Below, in pieces: positions 52,524-61,020 of a DNA stretch of 64,000 nt; position 1 is the first letter of the stretch; the number at the start of each line of letters is the position of its first letter. Location: positions 620,001 through 684,000 of the forward strand of contig NZ_JANCNS010000001.1 in the NCBI RefSeq assembly GCF_022570735.2, written 5' to 3'. The notes beneath the pieces were generated by a model. That model made no database searches. It had not been told where the DNA came from and saw only the letters and a program-made list of their open reading frames with translations. The translations under genes were made by a program, and so were the position numbers. The stretch comes from Christiangramia oceanisediminis. Lineage in GTDB: Bacteria; Bacteroidota; Bacteroidia; Flavobacteriales; Flavobacteriaceae.

Positions 52524-52971
52524 AAGCGATGTTAAAGGCAACCCAGATCGCATAAGGTATCAAAAGATACGCTGCTGTTGGGCTTACAATGCGAAACCAT
52601 TTAATGGTAAAAATGATCACGACAAAAAGTGCAATCAAATCCAGCAAGGCAATTAATGGTTGTTCGAGCGCAAAGAACAGCAAAAACCAGAAACCGTTCA
52701 AAAACAGCTGAAATCCAAAATGATAGAGCCCGGTTTTGACCCATTTGTGATAAAAGCCTTTGCTCCAAACGATCCCGGCAGCTATTCCCATTAGAAGATA
52801 CATCAGGATCCAGATGCCACTGAATAGATCTTCGTTCAAATGAAACCAGGGCTTTTCAAGGCTCGGGTACCATTCTGCAACACCAGCCTGGGTAGCGACA
52901 GTTCCCATAAATCCGAATATAAAACATATCAGAACCCCTATAGAACTCCTTATGAACAGTTTTTTAGTCAT
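52492..52971 (-). CDS. TspO/MBR family membrane protein
   Basis: 159 aa, five membrane helices. Family motifs: WYPSLEKPWFHLNE, GIWILMYLLMGIAAG and FQLFLNGFWFLLFF (the latter with the conserved Asn/Trp). Binds porphyrins and is linked to tetrapyrrole or stress control. The frame opens at 53037, but ATG 52971 gives the standard N-terminus. Convergent overlap with the flavoprotein gene. Confidence 0.92.
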   Translation of the reverse strand: MTKKLFIRSSIGVLICFIFGFMGTVATQAGVAEWYPSLEKPWFHLNEDLFSGIWILMYLLMGIAAGIVWSKGFYHKWVKTGLYHFGFQLFLNGFWFLLFFALEQPLIALLDLIALFVVIIFTIKWFRIVSPTAAYLLIPYAIWVAFNIAFNFEIWRLNS

Positions 52972-53044
52972 CTTTGGCCGGTTGAATTCACTAAAATAGG
53001 AATTTATTTGGATTGTCTTCAAGGGATTCCAACTCATAAAAGTT

Positions 53045-53052
53045 TAACTTTG
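53045..53052 (+). promoter_or_regulatory. -7 promoter box upstream of mvaD
   Basis: TAACTTTG, perfect TAnnTTTG, 17 bp upstream of the mvaD start. No clear -33 element. Confidence 0.45.
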
Positions 53053-53068
53053 GCAAAAATTTTTCAGG

Positions 53069-54169
53069 ATGGTAAATCAGGATTTTGTTCCTAAACAAAA
53101 GGCTCAGGAAATTGAAAATGGCGAGGTAAGCTGGCAGGCTCCAAGCAATATCGCCCTGGTGAAATACTGGGGAAAAAAGGAGAACCAGATCCCGGCCAAC
53201 CCCTCCATCAGTTTTACGCTGAACGACTGCAGGACCACTACCCGACTGAGCTATTCAAAGAAGGAAAGCCCATCTGATAGTGGGAATTTCGACTTCAGTT
53301 TCTATTTTGAAGGCAAGCCGAAGGAAGATTTCAAGCCTAAGATCCAGAGCTTTTTTGAAAGGATTCAACAATATTGCCCTTACCTGAAAGATTTCAGTTT
53401 CGAGATCCACAGTGAGAACAGTTTTCCGCACAGCAGCGGGATCGCTTCTTCCGCAAGCGGCATGAGCGCACTGGCCCTTTGCGTGATGGAGATCGAGAAA
53501 AAAATGTATCCCGATATGAATCCAGATTTTTTCAATCAAAAAGCATCTTTCCTGGCACGTTTAGGCTCTGGAAGTGCCTGCCGCAGCATAGACGGCGGAC
53601 TCGTGGTTTGGGGAGAACATGAGAAGATCGAAAATTCATCAGATCTCTTTGGAGTAAGCTATCCATACGAGGTTCATGATATTTTTAAGACCTACCGTGA
53701 TACCATTCTCCTGGTGGATAAAGGTGAAAAGCAGGTAAGCAGCAGCGTTGGTCATGGCTTGATGCACGGGCATCCTTTTGCAGAAAGCCGTTTTGAACAG
53801 GCCCATAAAAATCTGCAACGCCTCATCCCTGTTTTAAAAAACGGGAATCTGGAAGAATTCATAAAAATAGTGGAAAGCGAGGCCTTAAGTCTTCATGCGA
53901 TGATGATGAGCAGTGAGCCGTATTTCATTTTGATGAAACCCAACACCCTGGAGATCATCAATAAGATCTGGTCTTTCAGGGAAGAAATGAAGGTCCCGGT
54001 TTGCTTTACCCTGGATGCCGGCGCCAATGTTCATGTGTTATACCCACAGGACTATGAATCAAAAGTTTTAGAATTCATTAATAATGAGCTGGTTGCATAT
54101 TGTCAAAACGAGCAGTATATTTGCGACCGTGTTGGCAAAGGCGCTAGGCAATTGACAATTAAAAATTGA
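53069..54169 (+). CDS. mvaD: Diphosphomevalonate decarboxylase
   Basis: 366 aa, GHMP-kinase fold; makes isopentenyl diphosphate from mevalonate diphosphate. APSNIALVKYWGK (substrate/phosphate Lys), the ATP loop SSGIASSASGMSALAL, GSACRSIDGG (catalytic Arg), and the catalytic Asp in FTLDAGANVHV are all visible. The last six codons (QLTIKN) and the stop lie in an AT-rich inverted repeat that bounds the next gene, so the native C-terminus after GKGA has been replaced by repeat sequence. Confidence 0.93.
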   Translation: MVNQDFVPKQKAQEIENGEVSWQAPSNIALVKYWGKKENQIPANPSISFTLNDCRTTTRLSYSKKESPSDSGNFDFSFYFEGKPKEDFKPKIQSFFERIQQYCPYLKDFSFEIHSENSFPHSSGIASSASGMSALALCVMEIEKKMYPDMNPDFFNQKASFLARLGSGSACRSIDGGLVVWGEHEKIENSSDLFGVSYPYEVHDIFKTYRDTILLVDKGEKQVSSSVGHGLMHGHPFAESRFEQAHKNLQRLIPVLKNGNLEEFIKIVESEALSLHAMMMSSEPYFILMKPNTLEIINKIWSFREEMKVPVCFTLDAGANVHVLYPQDYESKVLEFINNELVAYCQNEQYICDRVGKGARQLTIKN

Positions 54170-54183
54170 CAATTGACAATGAG
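54149..54183 (+). repeat. Left inverted repeat of the four-helix-bundle element
   Basis: Repeated AATTGACAATT units, reading CAATTGACAATT, spacer AAAA, then ATTGACAATTGACAAT. Overlaps the mvaD 3' end and reaches the start codon of the four-helix-bundle gene. The complement recurs at 54529-54568. Confidence 0.8.
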
Positions 54184-54532
54184 TAAGGAGAACATCATAA
54201 AGTCCAAGAGTTTTCTTTTCTCAGTTAAAGTTGTTAAATTGTACAAGTATCTAAGTTCTGAAAAGAAGGAATTTGTAATGTCCAGGCAATTTTTAAGATC
54301 TGGAACGGCGATCGGAGCCTTAGTAAGAGAAGCCGAACAAGCCGAAAGTAAAGCAGATTTCGTACACAAATTGTCAATAGCCCTAAAAGAAGCTAACGAA
54401 ACTGAATACTGGATTGACCTGCTTAATGCCTCAGATTATTTGGAGGATGCTCGCTTCCAGGATTTCAAAAAAGATATTAAGGAAATATTGAAATTACTAG
54501 TCTCTATAATAAAGACTTCAGAACAAAGTTAA
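54179..54532 (+). CDS. Four-helix-bundle protein (23S rRNA intervening-sequence / S23 family)
   Basis: 117 aa of the S23/IVP family: KSFLFSVKVVKLYKYLSSEKKEFV (first helices, quoted in two parts as SFLFSVKVVKLYKYLS and EKKEFVMSRQFLRS), GTAIGALVREAEQAESKADF and LKEANETEYWIDLL. These proteins are encoded in rRNA intervening sequences and in short elements scattered in Bacteroidota genomes; their role is unknown. ATG 54179 is used (the frame opens with TTG 54173). The gene interrupts the mvaD-mevalonate kinase pair and is flanked by inverted repeats. Confidence 0.9.
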   Translation: MSKENIIKSKSFLFSVKVVKLYKYLSSEKKEFVMSRQFLRSGTAIGALVREAEQAESKADFVHKLSIALKEANETEYWIDLLNASDYLEDARFQDFKKDIKEILKLLVSIIKTSEQS

Positions 54533-54568
54533 TTGTCAATTTTCCATTATCAATTGTCAATTATTGAC
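54529..54568 (+). repeat. Right inverted repeat of the four-helix-bundle element
   Basis: TTAATTGTCAATTTT at the gene's stop codon and CAATTGTCAATTATTGAC before the next start codon, the reverse complement of the left repeat type. Ends 2 bp before the mevalonate kinase ATG. Confidence 0.8.
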
Positions 54569-54570
54569 CT

Positions 54571-55509
54571 ATGAAAGGACCCTTATTTTATTCGAAAATC
54601 CTTCTGTTTGGGGAGTATGGGATCATTAAAGATTCCAAAGGTTTATCAATTCCTTATAACTTTTATAATGGTGCTTTAAAGCTGGATGAGAATCCTTCTG
54701 AAGACGCTATCAAGTCAAATACGAACCTGAGAAGGTTTGCAGATTACCTGAAAACGCTTCAGGAAAAGCAGCCTAAACTGGTTCAGTTCGATTTTGAAAG
54801 CCTGGAAAAGGATATCGAAAAGGGAATGTATTTCGATTCAAGCATTCCGCAGGGTTACGGGGTTGGTAGTAGTGGTGCACTGGTTGCCGCTATCTATGAC
54901 AAATATGCCCAGGACAAGATCACGGTGCTTGAAAATCTTACCCGTGACAAATTATTAAAACTGAAAAAGATCTTCGGGGAAATGGAGTCTTTTTTCCACG
55001 GAAAATCTTCAGGTCTGGATCCGCTTAACTCTTATTTGAGCATTCCTATCCTTATCAATTCCAAGGAAAATATAGAGCCAGCCGGAATTCCTTCTCAAAC
55101 CGAAAATGGTACCGGTGCCGTATTTTTACTGGACAGTGGTATCATAGGAGAAACAGGCCCTATGGTAAATATCTTTATGGAGAACATGAAGCAGGAGCCT
55201 TTCCGAAGAATGCTGAAAGAGCAATTCGTTTCCCAAACCGATGCCTGTGTAGATGATTTCCTGAAAGGTGATGTAAAATCCCTTTTCAAAAATGTGAAGA
55301 AACTGTCTCACACCGTATTAGACAACTTCAAACCAATGATCCCGGCACAGTTTCATAAACTGTGGAAAAAAGGAATTGAAACCAACGACTACTACCTCAA
55401 ACTTTGCGGTTCAGGCGGTGGCGGTTATATTCTTGGATTTACCGAAGACATTGAAAAAGCCCGAAAAGCACTTAAAGGTTATAAATTAGAAGTGGTTTAT
55501 AACTTTTAA
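54571..55509 (+). CDS. Mevalonate kinase (GHMP kinase)
   Basis: 312 aa. The GHMP ATP-binding loop is PQGYGVGSSGALVAAIYD, the C-terminal Gly-rich motif KLCGSGGGGYILGF, and the start FYSKILLFGEYGIIKDSKG matches GHMP kinases of Bacteroidota. It phosphorylates mevalonate in the isoprenoid pathway, consistent with mvaD upstream and a prenyltransferase downstream. The catalytic Asp is probably in SGLDPLNSYLSIP. Confidence 0.85.
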   Translation: MKGPLFYSKILLFGEYGIIKDSKGLSIPYNFYNGALKLDENPSEDAIKSNTNLRRFADYLKTLQEKQPKLVQFDFESLEKDIEKGMYFDSSIPQGYGVGSSGALVAAIYDKYAQDKITVLENLTRDKLLKLKKIFGEMESFFHGKSSGLDPLNSYLSIPILINSKENIEPAGIPSQTENGTGAVFLLDSGIIGETGPMVNIFMENMKQEPFRRMLKEQFVSQTDACVDDFLKGDVKSLFKNVKKLSHTVLDNFKPMIPAQFHKLWKKGIETNDYYLKLCGSGGGGYILGFTEDIEKARKALKGYKLEVVYNF

Positions 55510-55518
55510 GATCCCTTC

Positions 55519-56424
55519 ATGCCGGACATAGCTAACAAGCGTTTACTGCTGAAAATACTAAGCCTTTTTTCGGTGGTAAGAGGTTATAATATACTGGTGG
55601 TCGTAATTGCCCAGTATCTTACTTCAGCTTTTATCCTGGCTCACGATCGTCCCGTTCGCGAAGTCCTTTTTGATCCCAACCTGTTCTTTTTGATCCTGGC
55701 ATCTGCCAGCGTGATCGCGGGTGGTTATATCATTAATAACTTTTACGACAGCGAAAAGGACCTTATCAACAGGCCCAAGAAAACCATGCTGGACCGGGTG
55801 GTTAGTCAGCGTACCAAACTTTCGGTGTATTTTATCCTGAACTTCGCCGGAATTTTCTTTGCCAGTTATGTCTCCTTCAGGGCAGTGGTCTTCTTTTCGA
55901 TCTATATTTTCGCCATCTGGCTCTACTCCCACCGACTCAAAAAGATCCTGTTCTTAGGAAACCTGGTAGCTTCCATCCTTACCATTACGCCTTTCTTCGT
56001 GATCTTCGTGTATTACAAGAATTTCGAAACAGTCATCTTTATTCACGCCACTTTTCTATACCTGATGATCGTGATGAGAGAACTCGTAAAAGACCTGGAG
56101 AACATGCAGGGTGATTTGGTACAAAATTATCACACCATCCCGCTGGTGTATGGTGAAAACTGGAGTAAATTCTTCCTTGGCGTATGTGCCGTTCTGGCCT
56201 TGATCCCTATTTTTCTGCTCATCAGGTATTTCGAGATCGGGTATATGGACTACTTTTTTTACGCCTGCGTGGTGCTGTTGGTCATCTTTATGCTTTTGCT
56301 TTATTTCAGCAAGGCCAAATGGCAGTACCTGCTGTTGCATAACATTCTGAAATTCATCATTGTGGCCGGGGTTTTCAGCATTTTGCTGATCGATCTTGAC
56401 GAAGTCCTGAAACGCGTATTTTAG
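55519..56424 (+). CDS. UbiA family prenyltransferase
   Basis: 301 aa, eight or nine membrane helices. First Asp-rich motif NNFYDSEKDLINRPKKT, second motif KDLENMQGDLVQNYHTIPLVYG (given by its ends). It attaches a prenyl chain to an acceptor; the closest named group is geranylgeranylglycerol-phosphate geranylgeranyltransferase-like, but menaquinone or other acceptors are possible. It lies 9 bp after mevalonate kinase and is part of the mevalonate operon. Confidence 0.87.
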   Translation: MPDIANKRLLLKILSLFSVVRGYNILVVVIAQYLTSAFILAHDRPVREVLFDPNLFFLILASASVIAGGYIINNFYDSEKDLINRPKKTMLDRVVSQRTKLSVYFILNFAGIFFASYVSFRAVVFFSIYIFAIWLYSHRLKKILFLGNLVASILTITPFFVIFVYYKNFETVIFIHATFLYLMIVMRELVKDLENMQGDLVQNYHTIPLVYGENWSKFFLGVCAVLALIPIFLLIRYFEIGYMDYFFYACVVLLVIFMLLLYFSKAKWQYLLLHNILKFIIVAGVFSILLIDLDEVLKRVF

Positions 56425-56455
56425 CCCGTTGAAAATCTAAAACTTTTACCAATTA

Positions 56456-56488
56456 CTTGGCATCCTCGACAGTGAAATCCTATCTTTG
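56456..56488 (+). promoter_or_regulatory. Promoter of the pseudouridine synthase gene
   Basis: CTTG (56456-56459) and TATCTTTG (56481-56488), 21 bp apart; the -7 box is a perfect TAnnTTTG. It gives this gene its own transcription start after the mevalonate genes. Confidence 0.6.
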
Positions 56489-56502
56489 CTAAAAATTTGG
56501 CA

Positions 56503-57390
56503 ATGAGCAGACACGATAGATCTTCAGGCAGGAAAAACAGTAAGAATACCGGTAGCAGAGGCGACCGTTCTTCCGGAGGAAAACAAAGTGGGCGCCAGGG
56601 TGGTGGTATGAGAAACAAATCACAATCCCGGGGCAATGCTCCTATTAAGCCGAAAATGGAAAAAAGTCCGTTTTCGAATACCGAAGGTATCAGGCTCAAT
56701 AAGTATATTGCCAATTCAGGGATCTGTTCCCGTCGTGAAGCCGATATCTATATAGCCGCCGGAAATGTGACCGTAAACGGCGATACCATTACCGAAATGG
56801 GATACCGTGTGAAGCTGGAAGATGATGTACGTTTTGACGGAAGACGTTTGAATCCTGAAAAACCGGAATATATCCTGTTAAATAAACCTGCAGGCTTCTT
56901 TGTGACCGGAAACCCGGAAAAAGGTGGAAGAACCGTACTGGAACTTATTTCCAAAGCTACGAAAGCCAGGGTTAGCCCGGTTGGAAAACTGGATAACCAG
57001 GCTAAAGGTCTACTCCTGTTCACAAACGATGGAACCCTTGCCAAAAAGCTGGCGAAACCCAAGAACGGAATTCGCCAGATCTACCAGGTTAGCCTCAACA
57101 AAAACCTGAGTAAGGAGGACATGGAAAACATGAAAGAGGGAGTGTATATCGAAGGTTCTAAAGTACAGATCACCGATGTAAGCTATATTGATGATAAACC
57201 GCATAACGAGGTTGGCATCGAAATTAGAAGTATCAAAGAGCATATCGTCACCCGAATCTTCAAGAGTTTAGGTTATGAAGTAGAAAGCCTGGACAGGGTT
57301 GTTTTTGGTGGTTTGACCAAAAAAGATCTGCCCCGAGGAAGACATCGCCAACTCACTGAACAGGAAGTGATTAACCTGGGCATGCTTTAG
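56503..57390 (+). CDS. RsuA/RluB-type pseudouridine synthase with basic Gly/Ser-rich tail
   Basis: 295 aa. Residues 1-50 are a disordered Arg/Gly/Ser/Lys tail (GRKNSKNTGSRGDRSS) likely to bind RNA. An S4 domain follows (IRLNKYIANSGICSRREAD) and then the synthase domain with catalytic Asp in PVGKLDNQAKGLLLFTNDG. Modifies a uridine in rRNA, by family most like RluB/RluF. ATG 56503 is taken; the frame opens with TTG 56497. Confidence 0.9.
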   Translation: MSRHDRSSGRKNSKNTGSRGDRSSGGKQSGRQGGGMRNKSQSRGNAPIKPKMEKSPFSNTEGIRLNKYIANSGICSRREADIYIAAGNVTVNGDTITEMGYRVKLEDDVRFDGRRLNPEKPEYILLNKPAGFFVTGNPEKGGRTVLELISKATKARVSPVGKLDNQAKGLLLFTNDGTLAKKLAKPKNGIRQIYQVSLNKNLSKEDMENMKEGVYIEGSKVQITDVSYIDDKPHNEVGIEIRSIKEHIVTRIFKSLGYEVESLDRVVFGGLTKKDLPRGRHRQLTEQEVINLGML

Positions 57391-57613
57391 AAATATTTTT
57401 GGTCTACTCCTATTATTTTTTTAATACATTTACTGCGTCAAAAAGAAGTCGATACTTGTAAAGGCTTCCTAGGATTCTTATGTAATTGAAAAAAAATTCA
57501 TTTCTATGGCCTGAGGTGTATTCAGGCTGCGTTACTTCGACCTATCTACCAGAATTAGCCAATTCAACAGGCTTCATTTGCATATTCTTAACATTAATTT
57601 ACCAGTCGATTTT

Positions 57614-57643
57614 TTTGACCCTTTAAATTATTCTCTAATTTTT
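57614..57643 (+). promoter_or_regulatory. Promoter of the polyamine operon
   Basis: TTTG (57614-57617) and TAATTTTT (57636-57643, last base off consensus), 18 bp apart, followed by a short leader and the TTG start at 57666. The 220 bp before it hold no gene. Confidence 0.45.
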
Positions 57644-57665
57644 AGCTCTTAAATTTTATCAAAAA

Positions 57666-59069
57666 TTGAATACCAAGTACAGCGATCTAATAGACCAGAC
57701 CTACTACTTCCCTCAGGAAGAATTTTCATTAGAAGGCACTCAGTTAAAATTTCATGATATCAACCTTATGGAACTTGTGAAGGAATACGGTGCACCCTTA
57801 AAGTTCACTTACCTTCCCAGGATCTCCGAAAATATCAGCCGTGCCAAAGGCTGGTTTAAACATGCTATGGAAAAGCATGATTATCCCGGGACTTATAATT
57901 ATTGCTATTGCACCAAAAGTTCCCATTTTGAGCATGTACTAAATGAAGCTTTAAAAAATGATATCCATATCGAAACCTCTTCGGCCTTCGATATCAATAT
58001 CGTGGAAGAATTGAAGAAGTCTGGAAAGATCACCAATGATACCTGGGTATTGTGCAATGGTTTTAAACGCGACCAGTATATTGCTAATATTAGCAAGCTG
58101 CTAAACGGCGGACACAGAAACTGCATTCCAATTATCGATAACTACGAGGAACTGGACCTGTTATCAGAGAATATCGATGGAAAGTTCGAGGTAGGTATCC
58201 GTATCGCTTCAGAAGAAGAGCCAAAATTCGAATTCTATACTTCAAGACTGGGCATAGGGTATAAAAATATTGTTCCGTTTTACAAGAAACAGCTGGAAGA
58301 CAATGAGCAGGTTGACCTTAGAATGCTTCATTTCTTTATCAATACCGGCATTAGGGATACAGCCTATTACTGGAACGAATTAAGCAAATGTCTTAAAGTG
58401 TATATCAGCCTGAAGAAGATCTGCCCTACGCTGGACAGTCTGAATATCGGCGGTGGATTCCCTATCAAGAATTCGCTGGCATTCGATTATGACTATCAAT
58501 ATATGGTAGACGAGATCATCAACCAGATCAAGCTTGCCTGTGAAGAAGCCGAGGTAGAGCCTCCACATATCTTTACTGAATTTGGGAGTTTCACGGTTGG
58601 AGAAAGCGGCGGTGCGATCTATGAAGTACTTTACCAAAAACAACAGAATGACAGGGAGAAGTGGAATATGATCAATTCATCTTTTATCACCACCCTTCCC
58701 GACACCTGGGCCATTAGCAAAAAATTCGTGATGCTTGCCATCAATCGCTGGAACGATGAATATGAACGCGTTCTTTTGGGCGGTTTAACCTGCGATAGTG
58801 ATGATTACTATAACTCTGAACAGCATACCAACGCGATTTATTTGCCTAAATTCAAGAGAGATAAACCACTGTATATAGGATTTTTTAATACGGGAGCTTA
58901 CCAGGATACCATAGGTGGTTTTGGAGGTTTACAGCATTGCCTGATTCCGCAGCCACGACACATTCTCCTGGACAGGGATAAGGATGGAAAACTCACCTCA
59001 AAGTTGTTCAGCGAGCAACAGGAGGCCAGCGAAATGCTGGACATACTGGGCTATAACTCAAAAAATTAA
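57666..59069 (+). CDS. speA: Biosynthetic arginine decarboxylase (fold III PLP)
   Basis: 467 aa. Converts arginine to agmatine, the substrate of the next enzyme. The alanine-racemase-fold PLP Lys84 is in YCYCTKSSHF, the specificity helix in ETSSAFDINIVEEL, the glycine loop in LNIGGGFPIKN, and the C-terminal active-site Cys in LGGLTCDSDDYY. Shorter than the E. coli SpeA type (about 650 aa). The start codon is TTG; no ATG lies before the fold begins. Operon with agmatinase (37-bp gap). Confidence 0.88.
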   Translation: MNTKYSDLIDQTYYFPQEEFSLEGTQLKFHDINLMELVKEYGAPLKFTYLPRISENISRAKGWFKHAMEKHDYPGTYNYCYCTKSSHFEHVLNEALKNDIHIETSSAFDINIVEELKKSGKITNDTWVLCNGFKRDQYIANISKLLNGGHRNCIPIIDNYEELDLLSENIDGKFEVGIRIASEEEPKFEFYTSRLGIGYKNIVPFYKKQLEDNEQVDLRMLHFFINTGIRDTAYYWNELSKCLKVYISLKKICPTLDSLNIGGGFPIKNSLAFDYDYQYMVDEIINQIKLACEEAEVEPPHIFTEFGSFTVGESGGAIYEVLYQKQQNDREKWNMINSSFITTLPDTWAISKKFVMLAINRWNDEYERVLLGGLTCDSDDYYNSEQHTNAIYLPKFKRDKPLYIGFFNTGAYQDTIGGFGGLQHCLIPQPRHILLDRDKDGKLTSKLFSEQQEASEMLDILGYNSKN

Positions 59070-59106
59070 TGTTTTACTATAAATTAACTAATCAATTTAA
59101 TTAGCC

Positions 59107-59982
59107 ATGAGCAAAAAGAATTATGCCGGGATACCCGATAAATATGCTCGAATAGACGAAGCAAAGGTGGTATTGATTCCTGTGCCATATGATGGCACCA
59201 GTACCTGGCAAAAAGGAGCCGATAAAGGACCCGATGCATTTCTCGAAGCTTCAGAGAATATGGAGCTTTTCGACATTGAAACCCGAAGCGAGGTTTACAA
59301 AAAAGGAGTCTACCTGGCTCCTCCTGTAACTGAAAACAGCTCTCCTGAAAAAATGGTCGAGGCCGTTTACAAAACCACCAAGAACTATATTAAACAGGAA
59401 AAGTTCGTAACCCTTTTTGGGGGAGAACACTCTATTTCTATAGGTAGCATCAGGGCTTTCAATGAATCCTTTGAAGATCTCACCGTGGTGCAGATCGATG
59501 CTCATGCCGATTTAAGACCGGAATATGAAGGTTCCAAATGCAATCATGCATGTGCGCTTCATGAGGCCAGTAAAACCACTAATTTGATACAGGTTGGAAT
59601 TCGTTCCATGGACATTTCAGAGATGGACCATATGGATGAAAACCATGTGTATTTTGCTCATGACCTGTACGAAGACTGGCAGGATGATGCGATTGGGCAA
59701 ATGACTCCAAATGTGTTTATCACGATAGACCTGGATGCTTTTGATCCCAGTATCATGCCATCTACCGGCACCCCTGAACCAGGAGGACTATTCTGGTATG
59801 AGACCCTGGAATTCCTGAAGATGATGTTCAAGAAAAAGAACGTGGTTGGTTTCGATATCGTGGAACTTTGCCCTAACGAAAACGAACGATCTTCAGATTT
59901 CCTCGCAGCCAAGCTTTATTACAAGATGTTGAGCTACAAATTCAAATATCAAAACTATAACGAAGAAGACGACGATGAGTAA
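59107..59982 (+). CDS. speB: Agmatinase
   Basis: 291 aa ureohydrolase; hydrolyses agmatine to putrescine and urea with a binuclear manganese centre. Ligands: His in GGEHSISIG, the DAHAD stretch of VQIDAHADLRPEY, and the Asp pair in TIDLDAFDPSIMPSTGTPEPGG. The Asp-rich tail (YNEEDDDE) is unusual. It overlaps the next gene by 8 bp. Confidence 0.93.
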   Translation: MSKKNYAGIPDKYARIDEAKVVLIPVPYDGTSTWQKGADKGPDAFLEASENMELFDIETRSEVYKKGVYLAPPVTENSSPEKMVEAVYKTTKNYIKQEKFVTLFGGEHSISIGSIRAFNESFEDLTVVQIDAHADLRPEYEGSKCNHACALHEASKTTNLIQVGIRSMDISEMDHMDENHVYFAHDLYEDWQDDAIGQMTPNVFITIDLDAFDPSIMPSTGTPEPGGLFWYETLEFLKMMFKKKNVVGFDIVELCPNENERSSDFLAAKLYYKMLSYKFKYQNYNEEDDDE

Positions 59983-60946
59983 AGGAAGTATCTCCCAATT
60001 CATAGAAAAATATTATTTGCATTTCAATGCTGCCGCCCTCGTGGATGCCGCAAAGGATTACGAGAAGCAGCTGGACGGAGGCGCTAAAATGCTGGTTTCC
60101 CTTGCCGGAGCCATGAGTACCGCCGAACTTGGAAAGATCTTTGCTGAAATGATCCGCCAGGACAAGGTTCACATCATTTCCTGTACAGGCGCTAACCTGG
60201 AGGAAGACGTGATGAACCTCGTAGCACATTCTCATTATAAGAGAGTTCCTAATTACAGAGATCTTACTCCGCAGGAAGAATGGGACCTTTTAGAAAAAGG
60301 TTTGAACCGGGTTACTGATACCTGTATCCCTGAAGAGGAAGCTTTCAGGAGAATACAGGAGCATATTTTTAAGATCTGGAAAGATGCCGAAGAAAAAGGC
60401 GAGCGCTATTTCCCGCACGAATTCCTGCACAAGCTTTTATTAAGCGGGGTGATGGAAGAGCATTACGAAATAGATATCAAGGATTCCTGGATGTATGCTG
60501 CTGCCGAAAAGAATTTGCCGATGGTAGTTCCCGGGTGGGAAGACTCTACGCTTGGTAATATTTTCGCTTCCTACGTACTCAAAGGAGAATTAAAGGCAAG
60601 CACCATGAAATCTGGGATCGAATACATGACCTTCCTGGCCGACTGGTATACTGAAAACTCGAAGAACGGGATTGGATTTTTCCAGATTGGTGGAGGAATC
60701 GCCGGAGATTTCCCAATTTGCGTGGTGCCAATGTTGTACCAGGACATGGAACGAACCGATACACCTTTCTGGAGCTATTTCTGCCAGATCTCAGACTCTA
60801 CCACGAGTTACGGGTCTTATTCCGGGGCGGTTCCAAATGAGAAAATCACCTGGGGTAAACTGGATATCAACACCCCAAAACATATTATTGAAAGTGACGC
60901 AACCATAGTCGCTCCCCTGGTTTTTGCATATCTGCTGGATATGTAA
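59975..60946 (+). CDS. Deoxyhypusine synthase-like aminobutyltransferase
   Basis: 323 aa of the deoxyhypusine synthase superfamily: LVSLAGAMSTAELGKIFAEMIR and IISCTGANLEEDVMNL (NAD-binding parts), IGFFQIGGGIAGDFPICVVPM (given in part) and Lys295 in ITWGKLD at the place of the catalytic Lys of eukaryotic DHS. Bacteria lack hypusinated eIF5A, so bacterial homologues are thought to move the aminobutyl group of a polyamine to putrescine (homospermidine-type) or other acceptors. Coupling to agmatinase (8-bp overlap) supports putrescine as substrate. Confidence 0.88.
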   Translation: MSKGSISQFIEKYYLHFNAAALVDAAKDYEKQLDGGAKMLVSLAGAMSTAELGKIFAEMIRQDKVHIISCTGANLEEDVMNLVAHSHYKRVPNYRDLTPQEEWDLLEKGLNRVTDTCIPEEEAFRRIQEHIFKIWKDAEEKGERYFPHEFLHKLLLSGVMEEHYEIDIKDSWMYAAAEKNLPMVVPGWEDSTLGNIFASYVLKGELKASTMKSGIEYMTFLADWYTENSKNGIGFFQIGGGIAGDFPICVVPMLYQDMERTDTPFWSYFCQISDSTTSYGSYSGAVPNEKITWGKLDINTPKHIIESDATIVAPLVFAYLLDM

Positions 60947-60968
60947 TTAACAAACAATTACGGGTAGT

Positions 60969-61013
60969 TAAAGCTGTTCGGTATTAATTATTGATTAATA
61001 TTGAACAGCTTTA
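60969..61013 (+). promoter_or_regulatory. Long hairpin between the polyamine operon and the LAB_N gene
   Basis: A 45-base inverted repeat: AAAGCTGTTC (60970-60979) with GAACAGCTTT (61003-61012), two G-U pairs, then ATTAAT with ATTAAT around a TATTG loop, about 20 pairs in all. It is followed by ACTATTTT and the next ATG at 61021. It may end the polyamine operon or control the LAB_N gene; the T-run is too poor for a certain terminator. Confidence 0.6.
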
Positions 61014-61020
61014 CTATTTT

